Shown in pieces: positions 51,720 through 58,458 of a stretch of DNA of 58,458 bases. This stretch comes from Ignavibacteria bacterium UBA6906 (lineage in GTDB: Bacteria > Bacteroidota > Ignavibacteria > UBA10030 > UBA6906). The position numbers and the translations under genes were made by a program. The number at the start of each line of letters is the position of its first letter. Position 1 is the first letter of the stretch. The notes under the pieces are model-generated. The model ran no database searches, had not been told where the DNA came from, and saw nothing but the letters and a program-made list of their open reading frames with translations. The DNA lies in NCBI GenBank assembly GCA_002451155.1, contig DKBG01000127.1, positions 14,924 to 73,381 of the forward strand. The letters are read 5' to 3'.

Positions 51720-52485
51720 GTTCTTTCCCTCCTCCGGAAAGGATTACCGTTCTTCCCCGGACCTTCGTCACCTCTACGGGCATGCCGTACATGGAGGAGA
51801 GGTTTGCGTCCGTCAGAATTTCTTCGACGTTCCCGATCTGAAACAATCCGGGTTCGACCACGGCGAGCCGCTTCACATGGTTTGCCACGTCATCGAGCAA
51901 GTGACTGACCATAATGACGGTCAACGACGTCTCCCGGTGCAGCCGGCTGATGAGATCGAGGATGGCCAGTCGGGAGGAGAGATCCATGCCGTTTGTCGGC
52001 TCATCCAATACGAGCAGGTCGGGGTGCATTGCCAGGGCGCGAGCGATGAGCACCCGTTGTTTCTGTCCGCCCGACAGATCCTTGAATGGAAATCCGCGCA
52101 GGTTCAGCGCGTCCACATGATCAAGACTTTTCCCGACGATCGCTTGATCCCCCGATCCCGGACGCCTGATCAAGCCAAGACTTCGGTACCTGCCCATCAT
52201 AACAACTTCCTCGGCCGAGTAGGGAAGGACGGCATCAAGCGTTTCTCGCTGCGGGACATACCCGAATCGAGGAAGAGATCCCCGAAGGCTGCCCAACCGT
52301 ATTTGTCCTTGGAGGGGGGAAATCGTTCCCAGGATGGCGCGAAGGATGGTGGTCTTACCAGCGCCGTTCGGACCGACAAGGCCGAGATACTCTCCCTGGC
52401 AAATCGTAAATGTTATACCCTGCTGGATCACTCTCTTTCCGTAACCGAGAGCGACGTTATCGAATTCTATGAGAGGCTGTTGCAT
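51712..52485 (-). CDS. znuC: Zinc/manganese ABC transporter ATP-binding protein (ZnuC-like)
   Basis: This 257-residue ATPase has Walker A VGPNGAGKTTILRA, a Q-loop glutamine in GYVPQRETLDAVLP, the signature LSGGQKQRVLIARA, Walker B LLVLDEPTNGMDL and the H-loop VIMVSHLLDD. It powers the ZnuB permease. It lies 13 bp after znuA and overlaps znuB, so the three genes form one operon. Confidence 0.94.
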   Translation of the reverse strand: MQQPLIEFDNVALGYGKRVIQQGITFTICQGEYLGLVGPNGAGKTTILRAILGTISPLQGQIRLGSLRGSLPRFGYVPQRETLDAVLPYSAEEVVMMGRYRSLGLIRRPGSGDQAIVGKSLDHVDALNLRGFPFKDLSGGQKQRVLIARALAMHPDLLVLDEPTNGMDLSSRLAILDLISRLHRETSLTVIMVSHLLDDVANHVKRLAVVEPGLFQIGNVEEILTDANLSSMYGMPVEVTKVRGRTVILSGGGKEHD

Positions 52486-52498
52486 ACCCCTTTCCCGG

Positions 52499-53386
52499 TT
52501 AACCGTGCAACGCTGTGAAGAGCATTCGAACGTTGTAGCTGATCATCGAAATATAGTCTTTCGCCTCGGGAACACCGCCGACCGACACCGGCAGCCGGAC
52601 CACCGTGGCGCCGGTAGACCTCGCGATCTGGTCTGCCGCACCTGTGTCATAGTATGGTTCCACGATGATCACTTTGATGCCGGTTCGCCGCACGAGAGAG
52701 ATAAGATCGGCGGTATGACTCGGACTTGGAGGAATACCGGGCTTGGGTTCGATCTGGTCCGCCACCACGATTCCCGTCCACGCTGCAAAGTAACTCCAGC
52801 TTCTGTGAAACGTAAGGATCTTCTGTCCTGCCATAGGATGTATCTGCTCCTCCCATTCCTGGATCTTCTGGTCAAGCAGTCGTTCATAGGCCGCTGCATT
52901 TGCCCGGAAGAATTCTTCGTCGGAGGGTGAGATCCGGGCAAGGGCAACGACGATCTCCTCCAGCATCGTGCGTATGTTCCTCGGATCCAGCCAGTAGTGC
53001 GGATTTCCATACCGGTGCACGTCGCCCTCACGGGCGTCCACTGTTCCCACAGGAACCTCAAGCTTCTTGATTTCACGCGAGAGGTCAACAACCAGCAAAG
53101 AGGTGTTGCGCGAGCCGTCTATGAGTTGCTGGGACCAGAGCTCAAGGTCCATTCCCACTATGAAGAACACATCAGCAGACTTCAGTTTCATCATATAGCT
53201 CGGCTTGACTTCGACGTAGTGCGGATTCTGATCACCCCGGACAATATACTCCACATCCACCCGATCCTTGCCTACCTGCCGCACAAGATCTGCCAGGTCG
53301 GGGATGGAGGTCACAACTCTGGTGGACGCAGACAGTGGCGTTGTCACCGCCAGGAGAAGAACCAGGATCCCTGGAAGACGCTTCAT
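52499..53386 (-). CDS. znuA: Periplasmic zinc/manganese-binding protein (ZnuA-like)
   Basis: This 295-residue cluster A-I binding protein has a signal peptide (1-20, ends PLSAS). Metal ligands are probably H56 in QNPHYVEVKPS, the histidine in NPHYWLDPRN, the histidine in ILTFHRSWSYFAAW and an acidic residue near EPYYDTGAA. The long histidine-rich loop of E. coli ZnuA is absent; only a short GDVHRYGNPHY segment occurs there. It is 29 bp downstream of the porin-like gene. Confidence 0.9.
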   Translation of the reverse strand: MKRLPGILVLLLAVTTPLSASTRVVTSIPDLADLVRQVGKDRVDVEYIVRGDQNPHYVEVKPSYMMKLKSADVFFIVGMDLELWSQQLIDGSRNTSLLVVDLSREIKKLEVPVGTVDAREGDVHRYGNPHYWLDPRNIRTMLEEIVVALARISPSDEEFFRANAAAYERLLDQKIQEWEEQIHPMAGQKILTFHRSWSYFAAWTGIVVADQIEPKPGIPPSPSHTADLISLVRRTGIKVIIVEPYYDTGAADQIARSTGATVVRLPVSVGGVPEAKDYISMISYNVRMLFTALHG

Positions 53387-53415
53387 ACGAGTAGCTCCGC
53401 TATGGTCATAGTCAG

Positions 53416-54549
53416 TTAGAACGGATGGGCCTTATGCGGCCCGAGCGAAAAGAGGAACTGCAACCCGATGCTGTTTACCGACCGGGACTGGGTCGGGGTA
53501 CTCGTCTGCGTGTACTGATACTGGAGGCGCACACAGATCGTCTCTTCCACCGGATAGAATCCGAAGAACGCTGAGAGCGCCCACGCCCGGTTTTCCACGC
53601 TATATGGATCCTCTGACCAGTCGTACCGGGACCCAATACTGAATATCTTCACGAACTGGTAATCCGCATACACATACAGCCCCGACGTTGTAAGGTCCTG
53701 TGGATCCGGTCTCCCCGACGCATCCAGAAACGGGCTCAGATCCCGGTCTTGCATCGCCTGTCTCACATTGAGCAGCGCTTCACCCTGCAGCACCAGGGAT
53801 GTATAGGCGCTTGGCCGGTATTTGTACTTGAAATCGATATTCCAGTACCAGAACCGGTCACGGTGATACGGATCGTGGATGCCCGTATACCAGCTGAGGC
53901 CTGTTTCAAGATCGCTGAAGTCTCCAAGAGAGAAGAAGCTGGAGAGTCGACCGGACACCGCGTACAGGGGCTTCGCACCGGACGTATCCTCGATGCCTGC
54001 GGCCTCGACAACACTACGACCGCGGAGGAGGTCCGCCGTGAATCTGGTATACACATCACCCGTCGGAAGAAGTAGGCTGGCAGATATTCCTAGATCGTTC
54101 AGACCTTCCGTTCCGATGAATCGTTCCTGCACAAGAGGCTGCGTCACGAACGGCTGTGCGTGAGGGTGGACCATATTCAATTTCCCAAACTCAACCCGAT
54201 ATTTCCCTGCACGGAGATTCAGGTCAAGTGGAAGTCCACGCAGGACGGTCACAAAGGCCTCTTCCAGTCCGAGGCTCGCTGCTTCAATGTCGGGACCCTT
54301 GAGTGACAGGAATACGTCCGCCCGCGCATAGGGATTGAGGTAGGCCTGAACGCCGAATTCCAGTTCCTGGAGCTGGAAATCAGGCTGGCTGAATTCTCGT
54401 TTTCCTTCGGCGAGTCTTCCCCCATCATCCGTTACAATCAAGAACCGGGGAATGACGCTGATATCCGGGTTGAGAGTAGTTTGTGCTGCGGTGGTTGCCC
54501 CAGCCAGGACAAGAATCCAGAGGCACGCACTGCTCGGTACATGCCGCAT
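53416..54549 (-). CDS. Outer-membrane porin-like protein of the znu operon
   Basis: This 377-residue protein has a signal peptide (about 1-22, ends TTAAQ) and many alternating beta-strands ending in an aromatic residue. The C-terminal strand is IGLQFLFSLGPHKAHPF. Internal segments such as LNLRAGKYRVEFGKLNMVHP and FLLPTGDVYTRFTADLL-like strands resemble outer-membrane barrels. It is first in the znu operon and has a clear AAGGAG site at 54560-54555. It probably lets metal through the outer membrane. No TonB box or plug domain is seen, so it is not a classic TonB-dependent receptor. Confidence 0.8.
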   Translation of the reverse strand: MRHVPSSACLWILVLAGATTAAQTTLNPDISVIPRFLIVTDDGGRLAEGKREFSQPDFQLQELEFGVQAYLNPYARADVFLSLKGPDIEAASLGLEEAFVTVLRGLPLDLNLRAGKYRVEFGKLNMVHPHAQPFVTQPLVQERFIGTEGLNDLGISASLLLPTGDVYTRFTADLLRGRSVVEAAGIEDTSGAKPLYAVSGRLSSFFSLGDFSDLETGLSWYTGIHDPYHRDRFWYWNIDFKYKYRPSAYTSLVLQGEALLNVRQAMQDRDLSPFLDASGRPDPQDLTTSGLYVYADYQFVKIFSIGSRYDWSEDPYSVENRAWALSAFFGFYPVEETICVRLQYQYTQTSTPTQSRSVNSIGLQFLFSLGPHKAHPF

Positions 54550-54937
54550 ATTGGCTCCTTACCAGATCGAGGTTACCGAGACGGATTCAGCACGGATCAC
54601 TGCATCGCCGACTCGGGGGAGCGGAGCCCGCCGGAGGCGGAGCGACGGTGGCAGAAAGGACAGCAGAGACAGAGGCAGGAGACCTGATGTTCTGCCACGG
54701 GCGGTTTCCGACCCTGCATCCCCGGCCCGGCAGGCGCGGGACGACTCCGTTCGAGAGGGCTCGCAACTGAGGGCGAAGCGGTTCGTTCGACGTTTCATCG
54801 ACGACACAGATCGGCACACACAGCCGATACCCTGACAGAGAAGCCGGTTTATGATGACCAGGCTTCCCCCTCTCCATGGCCGCAGAGAGGCTTGGGTTCC
54901 ATTCTCAGATGTCTCTTCTCCCCCTGTATGCTCCGAT
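54550..54937. other. Long intergenic region before the porin-znu operon, with inverted repeats
   Basis: No gene is supported in this 388-bp gap. It holds an inverted repeat ATCGGC-N7-GCCGAT (54810-54828), a hairpin CCGCC-GGA-GGCGG (54628-54640) and a 9-bp stem GTGGCAGAA/TTCTGCCAC (54648-54656 with 54690-54698). The stem encloses CAGG-AGA-CCTG (54676-54686). Near the anmK end, GAAGCC...GGCTTC (54840-54866) may be a weak terminator. No TTG-N17-TANNTT promoter was found. A minus-strand reading 54559-54795 shows high Ser/Arg content typical of non-coding sequence. Confidence 0.5.
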
Positions 54938-56095
54938 TCATGCGTGGCACACCTTTCCGAGAACGACCCGTTTTGTCGCCCCCGTCACCGTCGGCAGATT
55001 GGATGAATTCCCAGCCATGGTTTCATTGGCAAGAACAGCGAAACAGACTGCTTCCTTCGCATCCGAGGAGATCCCGAACTCATCGATTTCACTGATCCGC
55101 ACGCCAGGAAAATACCGGCGCAGCTCATCAATGAAGAATCGGTTCTTCGCCCCTCCACCACTGATAATGATCTCCTCCGGGCGCATGCGGTGGCGGACGA
55201 ACCGGCGATACCCATCATACACCGCGAAGGCTGTAAACTGGGAAGCAGTCGCGACGATATCCTCACGGTCATACCCCTTCGCCGAGTGAAGCAGATCTCT
55301 GACGAACTCTTCGCCGAATTCTTCCCTTCCCGTTGATTTCGGCGGCTGACGCCGCAGGTACGGATGTCGCGACATGCGGCCGAACAGCTCGAGTGAGACA
55401 ATGCCCCGTGCAGCTGTCCGACCGCCTGAATCGAATTCTCTGCCGTAGAATTCATGCATCAGAGAGTCGACGACCATGTTTCCCGGCCCCGTGTCAAATG
55501 CAATAACATCATCCCGACCGCAGTTCTTCGGGAGGACGGTTATGTTCGTGATGCCGCCAATGTTCAGGAGAAGCCTGTTGACGTTTGTTGAACGAAACAT
55601 GAGCCAGTCAAAATAGGGCACAAGAGGAGCGCCCTGGCCGCCAACAGCCATATCCGCAACGCGAAAGTCTCCGATGGTGGTAACGCCCGTAAGGGCTGCC
55701 AGAGCGGAGGGATCGCCGATCTGGAGTGTCGCTCGAATCCGTCTGCCAAAAAGGGAGTGTGGGCGGGGGAGATGGTGGATCGTCTGGCCGTGTGATCCGA
55801 TCAACGCAATTCTGGAAAGGGGAACGCGCGCACGACGGGCGAGTCGTTTGACGGCCTCGGCGTAGAGTGCGGCGAGCAGCATGTTAAGGCGTGCAATTTC
55901 GTCTACCCGGCTTGTCTCGGGAACCGAGTTCTTCAGGATCAGCCGTTTTAGGCCGCGGGGGAAGGGATATGCCGCATATGCGAGCTGCTGGACCCTGGTC
56001 CGGAGCCCGCTTCCCCGCACACGCACCAGGGCTGCATCGATGCTGTCCAGGGAGGTCCCTGACATCAATCCCACTACCAGCTGTCCACGGGTCAT
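54938..56095 (-). CDS. anmK: Anhydro-N-acetylmuramic acid kinase
   Basis: The 385-residue enzyme phosphorylates and opens anhydroMurNAc from recycled peptidoglycan. Starting at ATG 56095, the first block is LVVGLMSGTSLDSIDAALVR. RIALIGSHGQTIHHLPR, DFRVADMAVGGQGAPLVPYF and NIGGITNITVLPKNC are the family signatures. AFDTGPGNMVVDSL and the C-terminal EEIIISGGGAKNRFFIDELR complete the ATP/sugar site. Length is normal for the family. It is divergent from nfo. Confidence 0.95.
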   Translation of the reverse strand: MTRGQLVVGLMSGTSLDSIDAALVRVRGSGLRTRVQQLAYAAYPFPRGLKRLILKNSVPETSRVDEIARLNMLLAALYAEAVKRLARRARVPLSRIALIGSHGQTIHHLPRPHSLFGRRIRATLQIGDPSALAALTGVTTIGDFRVADMAVGGQGAPLVPYFDWLMFRSTNVNRLLLNIGGITNITVLPKNCGRDDVIAFDTGPGNMVVDSLMHEFYGREFDSGGRTAARGIVSLELFGRMSRHPYLRRQPPKSTGREEFGEEFVRDLLHSAKGYDREDIVATASQFTAFAVYDGYRRFVRHRMRPEEIIISGGGAKNRFFIDELRRYFPGVRISEIDEFGISSDAKEAVCFAVLANETMAGNSSNLPTVTGATKRVVLGKVCHA

Positions 56096-56131
56096 AGGGT
56101 ATGTCCCGCAAGGCTGTTGCATCGCAGCCCA

Positions 56132-56160
56132 TTGTCTGCGATAGCCCGCTTTTGTATCTT
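56132..56160 (+). promoter_or_regulatory. Promoter of nfo, probably leaderless
   Basis: TTGTCT (56132-56137), 17 bp, TATCTT (56155-56160). The ATG at 56168 lies only 8 nt downstream, so transcription probably starts at the start codon. Confidence 0.6.
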
Positions 56161-56167
56161 GATCGGC

Positions 56168-57025
56168 ATGAAACGCAGAGCACTTCTCGGAACGCATGTT
56201 TCCGTCAGCGGCGGTTTGTCCCTGGCATGCGAACGGGCGGCCCAGATAGGCTGCACCACCATGCAGATCTTCACCAGAAACAGGAGCCGATGGGAAGAAA
56301 GACCGATTGCCGACGAGGACATTCAAAGCTACAAAACCGCTAAAGGGAAATCAAGCATTGGACCGGTCTTTTCCCATGCATCGTACCTGATCAACCTTTG
56401 CGCAGCCGATCATACGACGCTCAAAAGATCCATTCGAGCCTTTTCTGATGAGTTGCGTCGGGCCGACCTGCTGAGTCTTCGGGGCGTGATCGTTCATCCC
56501 GGCTCTCACGTTGGCCGCGGGGAAGATGCGGGAATCAGGCGCGTAGCTGACTCACTGAATGCGGCTCACTCGGCAACGCCCGGTGTTCGGGCGCTGACGA
56601 TACTTGAATCCACCGCAGGCCAGGGAACCTCCATTGGTTACCGATTCGAGCATCTTCGAGCCGTTCTAGACCGCGTCGACCAGCCAGCCCGGGTGGCGTT
56701 CTGTCTTGACACCTGCCATCTATTCGCCGCCGGTTACCCTGTCCATACCACAGACGGGTGGACATCAACCATGGCTGCTCTTGAGACGGTGATCGGTTTC
56801 TCCAGGATCGTGGTAGTCCATGTCAATGACTCTGCCTCTCCATTTGGGTCTCGCCGCGACCGTCACGAACAGATTGGCGACGGGTATATCGGGCTCGAGG
56901 GATTCCGGAGGCTGATGACAGACCCGCGATTCACGGCGATTCCAAAGATACTTGAAACAGACAAGAGTGAAGATATGCACGAGGATATTGAAAACATGTC
57001 ACGCCTTCTCTCACTGATTCCCTGA
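56168..57025 (+). CDS. nfo: Deoxyribonuclease IV (AP endonuclease, Nfo)
   Basis: This 285-residue TIM-barrel enzyme cleaves abasic sites and 3'-blocked ends during base excision repair. The start is RRALLGTHVSVSGGLSLACE. Metal-binding motifs are VIHPGSHVGRGEDAG, TILESTAGQGTSIGYRFE, VAFCLDTCHLFAAGY, VVVHVNDSASPFGSRRDRHE and PKILETDKSED; these carry the trinuclear zinc ligands. ATG 56168 is used because the upstream reading to 56117 runs through the promoter. Confidence 0.95.
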   Translation: MKRRALLGTHVSVSGGLSLACERAAQIGCTTMQIFTRNRSRWEERPIADEDIQSYKTAKGKSSIGPVFSHASYLINLCAADHTTLKRSIRAFSDELRRADLLSLRGVIVHPGSHVGRGEDAGIRRVADSLNAAHSATPGVRALTILESTAGQGTSIGYRFEHLRAVLDRVDQPARVAFCLDTCHLFAAGYPVHTTDGWTSTMAALETVIGFSRIVVVHVNDSASPFGSRRDRHEQIGDGYIGLEGFRRLMTDPRFTAIPKILETDKSEDMHEDIENMSRLLSLIP

Positions 57026-57208
57026 CTGTCGATTCATGAGAGCATCGCGTTGGATAAGCGAATGCCGGCCGGCTGAAGCCCCTGCACGGCGTCCCCGCAT
57101 CCAGGCCGGACCCCTGTCCCGCGTCCTTGCTCTCTTCTCTGCCAGACGCACAGGTTCCTCATCTGCCGGCACGTATCCGCCGGGTCACCATCATGGAATG
57201 AGCGTTCT

Positions 57209-58458
57209 ATGCATACGATTCGATATTGTCTGATCGCTTTCTGCCTCACCACAACTGCAACCGCCCAAGCGGTGTTTCCTGTCCGCGACGAGGGAGAGGC
57301 CCCGAGCAAGGCATACGACGTCCAGCATTACAGGATTGAAGTTTCTTTTGACGAAGCGAACCGCGAGGTCTCCGGCAGGGTCGCAATCACCTTTGTTCCA
57401 TACGGTCCGGATCTGACGTTGCTCACATTGGATGCGGAAGAGATGCAGATCCGACGGGTGCTGTTCGGGGGAAAGGATCTTCCGTTTACACTGACGGCAA
57501 AGCAACTTCTCGTCCCACTCGGCAAATCGTACTCATTCACTGATACGCTTACCGTCACCGTCGAGTATACCTGCAGGCCGAACCGGGGACTCTACTTTGT
57601 ACAGCCGGACTCGGGGTACCCGGCTACGCCTTGGCAGATCTGGACACAGGGGGAGGATATGGATAGTCACTTCTGGTTTCCCTGTTATGATTTTCCGAAC
57701 GACAAAGCGACAACTGAGGTTCTTGCGACAGTGCGAAGACCGTACGTAGCGCTTTCAAATGGATTGCTCGAGAGCGTGACCGACGATGAGAATGCCGGAA
57801 CACGGACGTTTCACTGGAGACAGAACACACCACACGTGAGCTATCTCGTCATGCTCGCCGCCGGGGACTACGTCGTTCTCAGAGACAGCGTGGGTCGGCT
57901 GCCACTTGAGTACTACGTGTATCCCGGTACCGTTGCAGATGCAAAGGTCTGTTTTGCACAGACTCCCGACATGATACGATTCTTCAACACCAGAATCGGC
58001 TTTGCCTATCCATGGGACAAATACGCACAGGTGCTCATACGGGATTTCGTCGTCGGCGGAATGGAGAACACCTCCGCCACTGCATTGCTTGACAATATTA
58101 CCATCTTTGACTCCCGGGCACGCCTCGACCAGTCCCCGGTGAGCCTTATTGCACATGAGCTCGCCCACCAGTGGTGGGGCGACGTCGTCACCTGCAAAGA
58201 CTGGAGGCACCTCTGGCTCAACGAGGGCTTCGCCACTTATTTCGACCCTCTCTACCATGAACACCTGCTGGGCCGGGAGGAGTTTGACTACCAGATGTTC
58301 GAGCGGCAGCAGCGGGGCATTGAGACAGACAGGCGGCTTGGCAGAAAGCCGATTGTCAGCGTTGGGTCGTTCGGCGACAACGTGTATTCGCGAGGGGCTG
58401 CAGTCCTTCACATGCTCCGCTTTTGCCTGGGTGATCTCCAGTTCTGGCGCACCCTGAA
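57209..58458 (+). CDS. M1-family metallo-aminopeptidase, 3' end missing
   Basis: The coding region starts at ATG 57209 and runs out of the window after 416 codons without a stop. A signal peptide (about 1-19, ends TTATA) suggests export. The N-terminal M1 domain has VQHYRIEVSFDEANREVSGR, then QIWTQGEDMDSHFWFPCYDF and NDKATTEV. The exopeptidase motif is GGMENTSAT, and the zinc site is HELAHQWWGD followed by LNEGFATYF (HExxH-x18-E). The missing part would hold the C-terminal helical domain. It lies 183 bp after nfo; that gap shows no clear promoter. Confidence 0.92.
   Translation, partial: MHTIRYCLIAFCLTTTATAQAVFPVRDEGEAPSKAYDVQHYRIEVSFDEANREVSGRVAITFVPYGPDLTLLTLDAEEMQIRRVLFGGKDLPFTLTAKQLLVPLGKSYSFTDTLTVTVEYTCRPNRGLYFVQPDSGYPATPWQIWTQGEDMDSHFWFPCYDFPNDKATTEVLATVRRPYVALSNGLLESVTDDENAGTRTFHWRQNTPHVSYLVMLAAGDYVVLRDSVGRLPLEYYVYPGTVADAKVCFAQTPDMIRFFNTRIGFAYPWDKYAQVLIRDFVVGGMENTSATALLDNITIFDSRARLDQSPVSLIAHELAHQWWGDVVTCKDWRHLWLNEGFATYFDPLYHEHLLGREEFDYQMFERQQRGIETDRRLGRKPIVSVGSFGDNVYSRGAAVLHMLRFCLGDLQFWRTL

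Noticed and set aside
54640..54700. Possible cobalamin-type riboswitch (GGCAGGAGACCTG element)
   Set aside because: The CAGGAGACCTG piece is palindromic and resembles the end of B12 riboswitches. However, the other conserved boxes are absent, and in the matching orientation no gene lies downstream.
54559..54795. Minus-strand frame of 79 codons just before the porin gene
   Set aside because: It is rich in serine and arginine with no domain, and the strong hairpins inside it suggest structured non-coding DNA. Only the short distance to the porin start speaks for it.
1..58458. Insertion sequences, prophage genes, CRISPR arrays, toxin-antitoxin pairs
   Set aside because: No transposase, integrase, phage structural gene, regularly spaced repeat or recognisable toxin/antitoxin pair was seen on either strand.

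Overview
The window carries a chromosomal segment of about 57-58 % G+C from a Gram-negative bacterium of the Bacteroidota/Chlorobiota (FCB) group. The evidence is a fused ccoN-ccoO cbb3 oxidase gene with a single-haem CcoP, an LptE-family lipoprotein, a DUF151 nuclease joined to a UVR motif, and large YfhO-family membrane proteins. An Ignavibacteria/Kapabacteria-like lineage is a guess; the sequence alone does not fix the phylum. Genes are dense, and many neighbours overlap by ATGA or GTGA. No insertion sequence, prophage or CRISPR array was seen.

Layout. (1) 1-47: the 5' part of a tRNA-Pro(GGG) on the minus strand. (2) 246-8561: a complete cbb3 cytochrome oxidase operon, ccoI-ccoS-ccoNO-ccoQ-ccoP-ccoG-ccoH-tauE/safE-like. 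It includes the 59-residue CcoS. (3) 8665-13490 (minus): one long operon with two or three unknown genes, a HAD phosphatase, acpS, a sensor histidine kinase, a lipoprotein and a MerR-type regulator. (4) 13561-16391 (minus): an ArsR/SmtB repressor, a P1B zinc/cadmium-type ATPase and a small unknown gene, with a recognisable operator-promoter. (5) 16579-18429 (minus): rsmA and a PAP2-type phosphatase. (6) 18555-38638 (plus): a 20 kb surface-glycan region. It has two DPM/CsbB-like lipid-linked-sugar transferases, two YfhO-type GT-C-like membrane proteins, two GT9-like, two GT4 and two COG1216-like GT2 transferases, two tandem Wzx-type flippases and three methyltransferase-like genes. (7) 38760-40649: a YbbR-like protein and pdxJ, closed by a perfect 25-bp bidirectional terminator. 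(8) 40734-43120 (minus): etfB-etfA and a DUF151/UVR nuclease, divergent from rpsT. (9) 43576-49531 (minus): miaB, a SPOR/TPR lipoprotein, a sigma-54 activator, an lptE-like gene, a BcsA-like GT2 and a TPR protein. (10) 49764-50795: pta. (11) 50898-54549 (minus): znuABC-type metal importer behind an outer-membrane porin-like gene. (12) 54938-58458: anmK, divergent nfo, and the start of an M1 aminopeptidase cut by the window edge.

The most general signal is a promoter grammar. Thirteen sites upstream of genes have the form TTGNNN, exactly 17 bases, then TA(T/G)NNT, mostly TATATT, TATCTT or TAGNTT. They sit at almost every operon start and help decide several start codons. Two lie so close to the start codon that the mRNA would be leaderless. 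Two divergent gene pairs have their -35 boxes only 4-5 bp apart.

How the genes work together: the cco genes supply a high-affinity terminal oxidase together with its copper (CcoI, SafE-like), maturation (CcoS, CcoH) and Fe-S (CcoG) helpers. The znu and zntA modules are opposing metal import and export systems. The glycan region looks able to make nucleotide- or lipid-linked sugars, flip them, and decorate a surface polymer from the periplasmic side.
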